Assembly: GCF_022458985.1 (NCBI RefSeq) | Contig: NC_061785.1 | Coordinates: 4,950,204-5,014,203, forward strand | Direction of reading: 5' to 3' | DNA from: Mugil cephalus | Lineage: Eukaryota; Chordata; Actinopteri; Mugiliformes; Mugilidae | Length of the DNA stretch: 64,000 nt | Made by a program: the position numbers and the translations under genes | Notes under the pieces: model-generated | Told to the model about the DNA's origin: nothing | The model's input: only the letters and a program-made list of their open reading frames with translations | The model's database searches: none | Shown: positions 44,976 to 56,995 of the stretch, one piece after another | Numbering within the stretch: position 1 is the stretch's first letter | Layout of the letters: every line of letters begins with the position of its first letter

Positions 44976-47482
44976 CCTGATTATGGGGGTGGGGGTGTCT
45001 GGTCTGGTCTAGGTGGGTGCTACATGTCTAAGTAGCATCCACATGAACGAACGAACAGGTCCAAACGTTTCCCAGCAGAACACTGAATTGTCGCAAGATG
45101 GTCGATATTATTTTCTTCTCCTGTGAGTAGTCATAATGTTGTGGCTGATCAGTGAATATATTGACCTGTCCTCGCTTTTTTTTTTTCCAACATGCCATCA
45201 CTCCTCGGAAAACACTGGTAGCTCTCAGGTGAAATTATCCTACAAGAATTGATTCGTCAATTTCGGCCGTAGCCTTAGAAAGAAAGAGTAGCATGCTGAG
45301 TCTATTATGGCTAAACAGGCAATCCAGGCCCATTTTCAGTGACCTCCAGAGGTAAGTGAAAACCCAATTAACATCAATCTGTGAAGAATGATGACAAATC
45401 GTATTTGGGGAACTCAAACTCGTCAATGACAGCCTCGCTGCCTCCTGTTGTACCCCACGTCAATATCCAGATATCAGCTGATACAGCCCTTCCTCCCACC
45501 AATAATAGAAGACACTCAACTGTTGAAACGCTTTAGATTGCCAGTGCTGTCTGATGATTGCTTTTATGGATAACCCCATTGATTCCACTCCATTCAATTA
45601 CTCCTTCCGAGGTGAAAGATAACTCAGTTAAGGGACTTGAGCCTTGTAAGAGGTCACTCTGAATTAGGATGCGAGTTTCCTATGCCAAAATGCTATCAGG
45701 CTGATTAGGGTTGTAAGTGTTTCCTCTCTTCTGCGTTTGATTTCTTCTGGTGATAGTTTAGGAACAACAGTGCCGGCCAAAAGTCGAGCTAATAGCTTGG
45801 AGCTGTGTCTCTCCCTGAGAGAAACGTCGAGTTAGCAAGAGATGGAGATGGAAAGGAGAGCTGACGTTTAATCTCACGTCCTTGAAATGAACTGTAGAGA
45901 TATGTCATCAGCCACAGGAGGGGAGGAAAAAAAACCCACAATGCTTAAATTGTATCTGCATGTCCTTGAGGATGTTTCACGAGCTGAGCCTCCCCCCTCT
46001 GCCCTGTAAAATGAGCATTTGGAACGTGCTGCATTTGCTGAAGTTGTACCAGTGTGAGGTCTTATGTAGCGTGTCTGAAAAAATGCTGCAGACGTTAAAA
46101 GTAAAATGTAGAAATGATCAGAACCATATGGCAAAGACGTTATTTAGGGGGCTCTACTGAGATGCACAGTAGATTTATTTAGGGAAAAAACATGCAAATA
46201 ATCCAGATTCTTTATTCAAGCCTTAAATTTAAGGGAAAAATCCATGCAAGATGCTTTAGAGAGCCTCACAAACCTGAACCTGTATCTGGATAAAGCATTC
46301 ATGCAGCCTTAATACATGATGCAAACAAAACATTAGATGATGCAGGTCATACAAGACTTATAGAGTTAATCGATAGAGCCGTAATATGTAATTTGTGTCT
46401 GAAAATTGGCGTATTTGCCCTTTTCATAAAGCAACGACTCTTCCTTCCCATGAGTGATTAATAATACGCCACAATAATGTTTCTTTTTGCCAAGTGACAT
46501 AAATAACTACGCCAAATAGAGACTGAATATATTTCATTGTTGTCTTTCTTTTTGATAGACGCCTCTCAGCTGGTACTAATGAAGTCCTGCCCTGTAAAGA
46601 GATACACACTGGGTCTCTGGCCTGAACATTCACATGACCTCATGCCACCACTGCCCACAGTGACTGTTTTTGTGATGATTTGTGTTTAGTGAATAAAAAC
46701 TAGTTAAGCCTCCTGCTCTATCCAGCACTACCGGCCCATTCCAACAGACTGACTCTTAATTTTGTCTTGAAGGATGCCAGAAAGGTTGCAAATGAAACTC
46801 TGTGTTCAACACAAAAGGTCAAGCCCACTGACATATTTTTAGCAACATGTGTGTGCACTGAAAATGAGAGGATGACAGCACTCCTTCCTCAGTAGCTGCT
46901 CTGGGGATGACAAAAAGAAAGAGGCAATAACTATATAAAAAACAGTTTCTGCAGGTTTGAACAGGTGAAATTTTAAGACTTTTAAGACATTTTAAGACCA
47001 TGGATTTAAGTTTAAGACCTACACAAAGTACAAAAATAAGGAAAATCCAAAACCCAGAGTTAATCTCAAAATAACATGCAACGATGAACTCAGGACATCC
47101 CTGGGGTGAGTCATCAAACAGAGATGTTTGGAATGAGATTTACTGTAATAAACTCGACCAGTCCAAATCTGGTTACGTTCCACTGCAGTTCCACTTCCAG
47201 GTCTCATTTGTAGTTTTCTTTCTGTGTACTGCTAATAGACTGCTAATAGACAAAGAACTAGATGGTACTAACTGTGAAAAGCCAATGAAGTGGTAAATGG
47301 ACATAAGGATTTACGACATGACTAAATGGAATTTATGACCTACAATACAAAAATATTCTCATATTTAAAACTTGGATTGGAGTTATCAAATTATAGACTT
47401 TTTAAACCCTGATAAACACAATGGACGGAGTGATAGAAGTGGTATTTATGCAGTGTAGTGTTTCATCCAGGTGATGGTAATC

Positions 47483-47598
47483 CAAAAGGCGTTAAAGAAA
47501 GGCAACTGGACTTGTAGAGTCCGAGTAGCTTCTTCAGTTCTGAGAAAATGGTGGGAAGTTTAAATATGAGTCCAGTTGCCTTTCTTTAACGCCTTTTG
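47483..47598. repeat. Foldback: perfect 30-bp inverted repeat
   Basis: The left arm 47483-47512 (begins CAAAAGGCGTTAAAGAAAGG) is the exact reverse complement of the right arm 47569-47598 (ends TTTCTTTAACGCCTTTTG). A 56-bp loop lies between them. The RNA would form a long hairpin. It may be the relic of a repeat; nothing indicates a known microRNA. Confidence 0.85.
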
Positions 47599-48299
47599 AT
47601 TTGAACTTCAACTTTCACTGAAAACTTTACAAATCTTTTACTTTATTTTTACTACGTCAGATTAAAATTTACTTTATACATGTTTTTATATATATATATA
47701 TATATAAACATTGTTTTTTTTGTTTGTTTTTTCTCTAGTGGACACAAATCCAAAATAGTAGCTTTAATTCCAGCTCGAAAATGTACATCTCTCTACTTCC
47801 TCCATTGCTGTTTACGTTTGAAAAACGTGACGCGTCCACATTGTCGCACAAAGACCGTCGCATACGTGACGTCACTCCCCAAGTTAAAAAATGAAGCAAA
47901 AATATATCTGTTAATTCAAGAAATGATGGGAGAAATCGAAATAGTAAGTAGAAGGTAAGTAGTAGTAGTAGTAAGTAACTTTAATCGGACTACTGGTTTG
48001 GAAATAGTAACACTTTGGATTTACTGGGAAAAGCGTCATATTAGCGTAACGCCTCACTAAGTACCGGTATGACTGTATTAAACACACACATTTCTTATTC
48101 ATTCATAGATTAAGAAAAACAACGGGGGACGTGTTCAGGAAGTGAGAAAACAATGGAGCTGTGACACTTAGGGGGAGGTCACTATTAGTCTATATTTAAA
48201 ACTATGTGCTATCAGACACAGGCTATTTTTTTTATTTCTTACAACAATATAAAGAAGGAAATCTGCCTTGAGTCATTAGACTAGCTCCCTCCTTCCTCC

Positions 48300-48538
48300 T
48301 TCCTCTCTGTATCTGTCTAACCCCACCTTCTCCACTCAGTTTCTCTCCTCCTCTGCAACAACCAAGCTGCTCTCTCCTCCTCTAGTCCTTTAAAACATTA
48401 AAACCATAAGACACAACCTATCTGGACGAGATTTTTATTTATTTATTTTTTTTTTTAATTGTGCTGCAGGATTTTTAAATTTCCTGTTCAATTTCCACAA
48501 TGTTGATTCAACAATGTAAGAAAAAAGGCAACAAAAAG
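48300..48538 (+). promoter_or_regulatory. gjc1: Candidate gjc1 promoter and non-coding exon 1
   Basis: A pyrimidine-rich stretch precedes sequence ending ACAAAAAG before a strong GTAAGAAAG donor at 48539. A MEF2-like A/T box (GGCTATTTTTTTTATT) lies near 48222 and a TATATTTAAAA box near 48192. Mammalian Cx45 genes have 5' untranslated exons upstream of one coding exon, so the placement fits. Transcription start is unknown. Confidence 0.35.
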
Positions 48539-49360
48539 GTAAGAAAGCTTTCCTGAATTATTCATTTGTTAAGGTGAAAAATGTACTGAAATTGTCCAAG
48601 GAAATATTCTCTGCGTTTTTATTTTTTCTCAAAGTGTAAAAATGTTATGCTAAATTTGATAGCAGTTACCTACAAATAAATAAATGTTGATAATGGTTTT
48701 AAAGTTTAACAGGCTTAATGTTTCATTAAGATTAAAAAATAAATTAGACCACCCTTCTCCAAAAAAATAAATAAAAATAAAATAAAATTGACGGTTGTTA
48801 TGCTGTTAGCACTAAGCTAATGCTAGCTTAATGCTAACAGCGAAGCTTCAATGTGCGGTTAATGTAAAATAAAGCAACATATAATTCACAATTTATGTAT
48901 TGATTAATCATTAAGTATATGAAATGTCAAAAAGAAAGAAATATTTGATTATGGTTTTCAGGAGCCGACATTTAAAACGGTTTCAACTACCAAACAGTCT
49001 AAAGCTATTTTTGCAATTAGCATATTTAGCATGCTGCATAAATTAATGTGAAACATTTATCCCTTATTTATTGAAATAAATTTATCCTGTTCCTAGATGT
49101 TTAGTTGGTTGAACTCAAAACAAAATGTCACAGTAATCTGTGTAAGTAATCTGGAGCTGTTTTGCAAATGTTTTATTTATTTATTTTTAATTAGTTGATT
49201 AAACATAGATTGTATAGGTTTAAACTTAAATTTATGTGCATTTTAAATCCAGACAATCTACATTTATATGAGTCAAATTATTAACAAAAACATGCACTTA
49301 CAGTTGTGAAAAAAAATGTAAACACATGTTTTAATATACTATTTTCTGCTTATTTTACAG

Positions 49361-49426
49361 GCGTATGGCGTTTGAAATCTGAATGTGTCCGAGACAACAA
49401 GAAGAGAAGGTGTTAGAGACAAAGAA
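49361..49426 (+). other. gjc1: Candidate gjc1 non-coding exon 2
   Basis: 66 bp bounded by TATTTTACAG on the left and GTAAGTAG on the right, both close to consensus. It would splice to the acceptor at 54041. It is not long enough to code for anything recognisable, which fits a 5' untranslated exon. Confidence 0.4.
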
Positions 49427-52400
49427 GTAAGTAGATTCCTCCGATACGCAGAAATATCTAGAATTACAGTCTTTAGACTTTAGGGATTTTTATTACTAAA
49501 AATCTGGATTCTGGCGTCTTTTGTTTTCTTTTAAGATAATTAAGACACACGGTTATATTAAGGGATTATTCAAGAGTATTCTTCACTTTCATAGAACTGT
49601 AATATGATTATAGATGATTATAATGATAGTAGTTTGCAGTTGCACAATTATCTTACCCTGCATCATATCACATTTGTCATCTTTCAGAGGAAGGCTCATA
49701 AAGTTTTTTTCTAAATACCCCAGTGTGTCGTAAACACGAGTTACATAGATAAGAGATGCTGTTTTTGTTTTTCCGTAGATTTTCAGTTAGCCAAGACATG
49801 TATGAAACGTTGTTGTTTCTGCCTCTGGGTTTGATTTACTCTGCAGGCGACTGTCATTGCTTTGTGTCCTGACAAGTCCTTATTAGACAAACCTGCCTCT
49901 AGCTTCTCTGTTGCTTTCTTTGCAAGCAACTGTGCAATTTCTTGAGTCTATATGACATAGAAAACTATTTGCTTCATTTGACCGTGTGGTCCAAACACGC
50001 CTGCTTTGACCTGGGACTTTTTCTTGCATATCTCTACCTCCACGGTGCACCCCCACAAAAACGCTTGGAAGAGCAGCGTCAGCAAACTGCAAACTTTTTA
50101 TAGTCGCATTTTAGTTGGCGAGTGTTTCGTATTTACCATAGATGTTGGGTGGGGCGTCACTTTTATTGCTTTGAAGGAAACCGCTAACCTTCACATTCAC
50201 AGCTTGACGTCTTCTTATATGGGGCTCGTGCAAAGCTGTTTTTTACCGGCTCTGTAGGAAACAGGAAGCTGCCGGTCCGAGGCTGGGAGACATCTGGACA
50301 AAGTGCATTTTACCACCTTCAGGCTTTCGATGTGCGAAACTGGTCTATAGAGCTATTGCTATATATATATATATTTTTTTTTACATACGTGTGAGGTTTA
50401 TTTTCTGTACTAATTACAACTAGATCGAGTGGTTTGATATGATTAACAAAAGACGATGGTGTGCATGTTAATAGAGGACTCTGCTTTTCCTTTTGAGTAT
50501 CTCCACGTTACCGTGAGTGTTGCTTTTCCAAGTAGCGTGTAAATAAAATAGGATCCTGGTTATAAAAGACAGAATTACCACAGTTGGCAAAAACAAGATC
50601 CAAGCAACTAATCATCAAATACGCTACAAAGTTCTGTAAAAACGTCTGTTGTTCAATTAAACTGAGCTGTGTTGAGAGGAAGTGTGTAAACTTTAGGTGT
50701 AATCCCTTAAAATGTGTAATTGCACGGCTCACAATGAATTTTCAGTGTGCAGCTTTGCTTTTTCTCCTGAGCTGAAAAATGAACTAAAGGATCTTGTCGT
50801 TAGTGAGGTTTGTGTTTGGGTGGTGATAGGTGTGTGCCACTGGGCCTTCGAATGCTGCATTACACAACCGCGGCCAGATGTGCAGTATTAGTGGGCAAGT
50901 GGCTCTTAATGAGATTGTTTTTTTTTTGTTGTTTTTTTCATTCTTTACAGAGTGAGACATAAGGAAAGACTTTCAGTCTCATGTCATTAGCAGCTAGACA
51001 ATGAGTCAGTCTGACAGTGTGTCAGTGTGTTTGTGTCTACAGTGTGTCATGTGTTACAGTTTTTGTGGCGTGGCGTCAGTAAAAATGTGTGGCCGTAAAA
51101 TAGCATTTGTACTTGGATAATCAGCAGTATACAAAATATGTTGTGTGAAACAAAGAAAACAACCAAAACCACAGTATAAATAATATTCTGATATTATGAA
51201 AATTGATTATTTTCTAACCTTTGTTGGATCTTTTCATGTGCTCAGAGCCTTGTGGGCGTAATAAACACAATTGTTTCTGTAATAGTAGATTCACGCTGAG
51301 ATCAAAACAAAACAAAATTAATTAATGATTGATTTCACTTACTGGCAATCTTATTCCGTCATCACCCACAGTTTGTTTGTCTCTGTCCATTGTTGGTAGG
51401 TGACATGTATTTTTGAATGTGCCCAAGCACGCACATCCTGTGCGGGCCGTCCCACAGAAGAAGTCCAGACCTTTAAATCTCTCTCACACGAGTCGTCTGC
51501 AGAGAGTTTAGTCCTGAGCAGATGGGAGGCCTCAGGTCAAACAGAGGTGTTTCAGGGATAGATCTAATTTAGTAGCACTGCATAAACCACGGGGTTTGTT
51601 ATATGTGCTGCTGGTGCTGGTGCTGGTGCACAGTAAAAATGTTTTTAAAACTTAAATATTGCAATTCATTTGTTGGGAAATGCAATTTAAAACAAACCTA
51701 TCAGAGCGTACGACATCGCTATCACAGAAATCTAATTTCTTGCTGTGTATTAATATGATAATGTGGAGCCGTTGTGGAAAATCAATTAATGGCTTTACTT
51801 TAGTTAATCAGATTTTTTTATTTATATTAATTCCTGAGAGGTTCATTGGAGATAAATGCTGTATGGATCTGAGGTTAATGCACATTTGACAGGAGTATAA
51901 AAATGGCAGTAAAGGTCTCACGGCTTTGAGGATGAAAGTACTTGAAATGACGGCACCTTCACTGTTCGTACCGGCCTCCTCTTGCTCCACCGTTCCTTAT
52001 GAAGAGCACAACCATCTTTACTGTAAATTATAAAGTATATACCGTGATATAAATGTAGTCATTTATCATAAAAAAGGGGCTGCGAAATGGCTTCGGCGTT
52101 TCCGGCACAAAAAATAATTTAAACCAGACGGGAACGTGCTTTAGTTTATGGAAGAGGATGATGTGACGTAGTAATAATGTAAAGGGGTATACACTTAACC
52201 ATAGCAATTATGATTACACATTCCATCGTCATCATTACTCTTCCCTTTGTGTACTAATACCAAAGGGTGAGTTTAAACATGTGCTTTTGGATACAGCCTT
52301 TTAAAAGAAGGAGCATAAAAGTGTTATTGAGAAGAAATGCACTATTTAATATCCATGTAGGGGAAAGGCTTAAGTACTTGTCTCCGTTGCAATTTAATAA

Positions 52401-53057
52401 TAAACTATGTTTGGAGGTAGTTGTACCTCCTGCAGAAGTGCTCATACCCAACCATGCCAACAAATGGGGCTAAAAAAGCTGTGTGCTTACAGAAGGAGAG
52501 TGTGTGTGGTGTCTTTTATTTGTAGAATAAGAACTAGTCTATTTATTCTGGGTGTGAGGAAAGAGACAAATTGTGAGTTAGACACATAAGGACACATTAA
52601 ATAAATAGTCTGTTTTAATATATACAGATGGTGGTGTGCAATGTCTGGGAATTGTTTACTAGTGAGGTTTTTGTATTTCTCAGTCGGTCCGTGCTGGGAA
52701 GGAGGCATTGTGTTGGTTTTCTAACCATCGGAGGTGGATTGAATGCTTTCAAATATTAGACGGAAAAAAAAAAGGGCAGTTAATCAAGAGAAGCTTCAAA
52801 GGAACATGTAATAAGCTTTTATTAGCAACACGTTCTAAGTGAATGCATTTATTATTTAAAACAACAACAGTGTTTCAGAGATAATCCTTAGAAATAACAC
52901 CGTGGTTTATTTGAACCGTCTGTTTAAATTGGTTCTTAAAAGCATTTAATGATGGAATATCAGGCAACGGCAAAAAAGTATGACCGGTTATTTCTTTGCT
53001 TGAACCCAATGACGAAGGCGTTTGAGCAGTATTAAAGGGTTAAATGATAATAATAAT

Positions 53058-53340
53058 AGGGCAGGACATGGCTCGGTGGTGATGCCTTCCAGCAAGAAGG
53101 TCCAGGTTTGAGGTTCTCCGGTTTCCTCCCATCTTCAAAGACCTGCTCGTTAGGTTCATCGGTGATTCTAAATTGACCTTAGGTGTGAGTGTGAATGGTT
53201 GTTTGTGTCTCTGCGTTAGCCGGCAAAGGACTGGCGACCTGTCCAGGGTGGACCGGCCCGATGACGGCTGGGATAGTCTCCAGCAACCGCGCGACCCTAG
53301 TGTGGATAAGCAGTCGTAGTAGATGAGATGAGATAATTGA
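53058..53340 (+). repeat. SINE/RTE-like retroposon fragment
   Basis: Contains GGTTTCCTCCCATCTTCAAA, GTGATTCTAAATTGACCTTA, GACTGGCGACCTGTCCAGGG and GGATAAGCAGTCGTAGTAGA then TGAGATGAGATAA. This block order is one of the commonest retroposon sequences in fish. The head (GCAGGACATGGCTCGGTGG) is weak. Orientation plus, tail at the right. Confidence 0.7.
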
Positions 53341-54094
53341 AACACAACAAAGAGATAAATTCACCAATAAAATTCACAACAAACCGTCATAATTATCATC
53401 ATAAAAACAGTTGCAGGTTATCAATGAGTCCATTCAGTGGCACCGTAGTGAAGCACCAAAACAGACCTTTTCAGTCTGGTTATTACTGTTTACGTCAGCA
53501 TCGGTACCATTACCACCGGTACCCGCCCCTATGCATTACCAGAGGAAACTGTCCAAGAACAAAAGCATTTTAGTCTGGATCATTGTTTCCAAAAGTCTCT
53601 GCAACTCCAGAGTTTTTACACTAAAACTAAAGCTAAAGTTGAGCAGAGTTTCTGAAAGTTTACATTTTAGGGGACCCAAAACTCAGGCTTAGTGTTCACA
53701 CTGGGTTCAGCACGAGATGATTCTTATGATTCTTCGCTTGCTTTAAATTGTCTGTTAGTCCAAGTGATAAATATCCATCCGTGACTTGGCTCCGTTCTGG
53801 TTTATTTCATTATATTTTATTATGTTTACATTTTGCACTAAAATGGACTGCATTTCATTTTGTTGTACATATTCCAATGACAGTAAAGATATTCTAACCT
53901 GTGCTGTGTATTTAAGACGCATTTTCTCCTGATTAATTTGGTCTTGGTGCAGATATGAAACCATAAATACCTCATGTTGTAAACCTAGAGCAAAGCTCCT
54001 GAATGAATGAATTGTGTTTGACGTTTGTATGTTCTCCACAGGCGCGTAGCAGGAGGTGCAAGTTGTCTCTCGCCGTGGTCCCTCTGCCACTACC

Positions 54095-55459
54095 ATGAGT
54101 TGGAGTTTCCTGACTCGGCTGCTGGAAGAAATCCACAATCACTCCACGTTCGTGGGCAAGATCTGGCTGACGGTGCTCATTGTCTTCCGCATCGTGCTGA
54201 CGGCCGTGGGCGGCGAGTCCATCTACTACGATGAGCAGAGCAAGTTCGTGTGCAACACGGGCCAGCCGGGCTGCGAGAACGTCTGCTACGACGCCTTCGC
54301 GCCGCTCTCGCACGTCCGCTTCTGGGTCTTCCAGATCATCCTGGTGGCCACGCCTTCGCTCATGTACCTGGGCTACGCCGCCAACAAGATCGCCCGGGCG
54401 GAGGAGGAGCGTGCAGACAGCGGGTTTTCGCGAAGGAAGCGCAAGAAGCACTATCACGCGGGGAGGAAGCAGCACAGGGCCGTCGAGGAGGCGGAGGACG
54501 ACAACGAGGAAGACCCGATGATCTACGAGATGGCGGAGATGGAGAGCGACGGTGGCGGAGCGGCGAAAGGAGGCGGCGGCGACGGACAGGCGAAAGTCAA
54601 GGCTCGCCACGACGGGCGCAGGCGCATCAAGGAGGACGGGCTGATGCGTATCTACGTCCTCCAGCTCCTGTCCCGCTCCGTGCTGGAGGTGGCGTTCTTA
54701 TTCGGGCAGTACGCTCTGTACGGCTTCGCCGTCCCCGCCACCTACATCTGCTCGGACCCTCCCTGCCCTCACAGCGTGGATTGTTTCGTGTCACGGCCGA
54801 CGGAGAAAACCATCTTCCTCCTCATCATGTACACCGTCTCCCTGCTCTGCCTGGCACTCAACATATGGGAGATGCTCCACCTGGGCATCGGCACCATCTG
54901 CGAAATCATACGCTCCCGCCGGGTGCAGCTCCCCGACGATGAGCTGTACGGTTTGACGAGAGGACGAGGAGCTCTGAGCGATGCGGTGCTGAGCGCGGAG
55001 GAGTACAGCAACTACGCCTTCTCCTGGAACGCCCCATCAGCCCCGCCGGGGTACAACATCGCGATCAAGCCCGCTCTGGTGTCTGCGGGGAACCACAACC
55101 AACCGCTGCCCGTCACGGACCTCACCAACACCAAGATGGCGTGTCAGCAGAACCACGTGAACATCGTCCAAGAGGAGCGGCAGCAGTACGACGACGAGCA
55201 GCGGAGCAGAGCCGGGATGGGGAACGCCCCCAGGGGGGTTCTTAAGGACGCGGGTCAGCCTCAGAACAAGCCGGAGGCCGACGGTCAGGCCTACAGCCAG
55301 CTGCAGGGCCACGGTAACAACCACAGCAAAGCGCAACGCGAACGCAAACACCGGCCCGCCTCCAGACACGCCTCCAGCAAGGCGGACGGGGACAGGGGCA
55401 GCAGCGGCACGAGCAGCAGCGGCAAATACGGAGTGATAAAGGGTTCGGAGTGGATATGA
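54095..55459 (+). CDS. gjc1: Gap junction gamma-1 protein (connexin 45)
   Basis: One exon, 454 aa. The start [20 protein letters not shown] is almost identical to mammalian Cx45; an upstream in-frame ATG at 54056 is not family-like. The protein has four membrane segments (about 20-40, 76-96, 185-210, 237-260). Extracellular loop 1 has Cys53, Cys60 and Cys64 (C-X6-C-X3-C), and loop 2 has Cys219, Cys224 and Cys230 (C-X4-C-X5-C). Six connexins form a hemichannel that docks with a neighbour cell; Cx45 serves slow-conducting heart tissue, vascular muscle and neurons. The cytoplasmic loop (97-184) has a basic RRKRKKHYH patch, an [11 protein letters not shown] acidic stretch, and a Gly-rich insert at 153-164 that I do not expect in mammals. 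The C-terminus ends SEWI, comparable to the SVWI PDZ ligand of mammalian Cx45 that binds ZO-1. gjc4-type paralogs are the alternative. The coding exon has high GC at third positions, unlike the flanks. Confidence 0.95.
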   Translation: MSWSFLTRLLEEIHNHSTFVGKIWLTVLIVFRIVLTAVGGESIYYDEQSKFVCNTGQPGCENVCYDAFAPLSHVRFWVFQIILVATPSLMYLGYAANKIARAEEERADSGFSRRKRKKHYHAGRKQHRAVEEAEDDNEEDPMIYEMAEMESDGGGAAKGGGGDGQAKVKARHDGRRRIKEDGLMRIYVLQLLSRSVLEVAFLFGQYALYGFAVPATYICSDPPCPHSVDCFVSRPTEKTIFLLIMYTVSLLCLALNIWEMLHLGIGTICEIIRSRRVQLPDDELYGLTRGRGALSDAVLSAEEYSNYAFSWNAPSAPPGYNIAIKPALVSAGNHNQPLPVTDLTNTKMACQQNHVNIVQEERQQYDDEQRSRAGMGNAPRGVLKDAGQPQNKPEADGQAYSQLQGHGNNHSKAQRERKHRPASRHASSKADGDRGSSGTSSSGKYGVIKGSEWI

Positions 55460-55656
55460 ACCAGGACGGGTTCACCAAAATGCAATGAGAATAAGTGAAA
55501 ATGTGTTTGTGCTAAACGAAATTCAGAAGCTTTTCACACACGTTTACAAACCTGGATATATCTTGTGATAAAAACGAGCATGTCGGGAGGGTTACGGATA
55601 TTGGTTCTGTGTCAAAATACTGTATGAAGGCGGTTCAGAAGTAACACAGAATATTC

Positions 55657-55662
55657 AATAAA
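55657..55662 (+). terminator. gjc1: gjc1 proximal polyadenylation signal
   Basis: AATAAA 198 bp past the stop. A distal AATAAA at 56393-56398, followed by a T-rich stretch, is an equally good candidate and would give a 3' UTR of about 0.95 kb. Confidence 0.5.
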
Positions 55663-56924
55663 TCAATAAGTATGAGCTTTGAAACGTCACCGTTTCAGTA
55701 TTAGTGTCGAGTGAATCCTGTAGACGACGGCTTGCGAGAAACTGACCTGGACGTCAAACTGAGTAACGATTTAAGTGAAGGTTTAATGCTTTGGTTCACG
55801 GTGGAGATGGATCAAAAGAACTTTATTATAATGGCTACAATCGTGGTGAGGATGCAGCAATCTTAAGTGCCTTACCTACACAAAGAGCTGCTTTATACTG
55901 ATCCCTTTATGTTTTGTTTTGTTTTCATGTTGTGTAAGTTTACCATCCTGGGGTTAAAACGTTCATTAATATCGTCTTTTTGTTTTTACCAAACTACTTT
56001 TCATGTGTCCTTCAGCTAAGAAGAAAAATAAGGTGTAGTTTCCCAGTGTTCCTGTCATTTCTTTAGAGAAAATAAGTCTGTGGCAGACTGTGAAATATAG
56101 CAGCAAATGGAAATGACATTTGACCAGTGATATCAGGGTCTTACTGTGTATTTTTTTTTTAGTCGTAGCTGTGTTCAGGTTTTATGCCGTGGATTTGTTT
56201 TTTCTGTTTTGTGGACACCAAAGTTAAAAAAAAACAAAAAAGAAAAAAGAAAAGCACCTTCCTGTTATGTTTCCTGTTATTAAAAATGAGTTGTCATTAA
56301 CACAGTGAAATTTAAATTACATTAGGGACAATTGTTTGCACTACCGTTTTTTTGTGAAAAGGTATTTTTATGAATAAGAAGCGCATGTTTTGAATAAAGA
56401 ATTTTTATTTGTCTTATAGTATTTTTTTTTTTATATCACATTTAACCGTTTAGGTATCAATAATGTTAAATATATTCTGTTTAATTCAGTTAAATTCCCT
56501 TTTTATATATTTATAGTATCAAAAACAGTGTTGTTGTATCAAGACACTGTACAGAACCCGAAGCCAAATACCATCAAAGGAAGAAATATTTTAATTTTAG
56601 ATAAACTTCTTAAAATCCATGTGGTTGTAGCTCACAGGTGACTCTTTCATAGTAATTCAGCTAATGTATGTACATACATATTGCCCTCTGCTGGACAGAG
56701 AACCTCCATTTAATAAACTTGTTTTCCTCTAGTTATCGTCAGGTAAAGCTTCCCAAAATAATCCACATTGGAGGTATGTATGTTTTGAGTACAACAGTGA
56801 AAGAACGCAGTAGACATTTTAACACTTGCTTGATAAGAACATGGATTAAAGTCCTATCTTATAAATATATATATTTCTTGTGTAAAAGAGAAAAGAAACA
56901 TTAACCTTGGACTTAGACTAATTA

Positions 56925-56995
56925 TCCCCAAAGGAAATTGCTTGGTCACAGTAGCTTAGTTGCACATAACAAACACTCTTAACAACCACAGGTAA
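56925..56995 (+). repeat. LINE 3'-tail fragment
   Basis: TAATTATCCCCAAAGGAAAT then TGCTTGGTCACAGTAGCTTA and GTTGCACATAACAAACACTC. It is related to the tail at 16190 (TTGCTTGGTCCCAGAAGCTCAG...). Confidence 0.5.

Larger units (their letters stand above)
43922..45155 (-). mobile_element. Inverted-repeat element family A, split by insertions
   Basis: The left half (43922-44110) starts TACACCGATCAGTCATAACA and breaks off in GTGTGTCATTGCTA. The right half (about 44978-45155) resumes at TGGGGGTGTCTGGTCTGGTC and ends GTCATAATGTTGTGGCTGAT. In uninterrupted copies these two blocks are adjacent (ATTGCTATnGGGTG), so about 870 bp was inserted into this copy. Confidence 0.7.
37800..48290. other. Intergenic region, phospho1 to gjc1
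   Basis: No coding gene is supported. Contents: family B element (38046), GT/G-run near 38570-38603, T run (39797-39816), family A copies (40008, 42583, 43922), a decayed Tc1 transposase (40545-41680), an AAAG microsatellite (43715-43735), nested elements (44110-44975), and a foldback repeat (47483-47598). The AT repeat at 47689-47706 is simple sequence. Confidence 0.6.
48539..54041 (+). other. Non-coding region upstream of the gjc1 coding exon (probable introns)
   Basis: It holds the candidate exon 49361-49426, an unassigned weakly coding-like stretch at 52260-52740, and a SINE/LINE-like repeat at 53058-53340. It ends with TTCTCCACAG, a good acceptor. Otherwise AT-rich with no supported gene. 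Confidence 0.55.

Noticed and set aside
54056..54094. An in-frame upstream ATG giving 13 extra residues to the connexin
   Set aside because: Connexins begin within a few residues of the conserved MSWSFL motif, and the ATG at 54095 is the family start.
53972..54942. Long alternative frames on both strands across gjc1
   Set aside because: They are out-of-frame readings of the GC-rich connexin exon; the connexin frame alone has membrane segments and paired cysteines.
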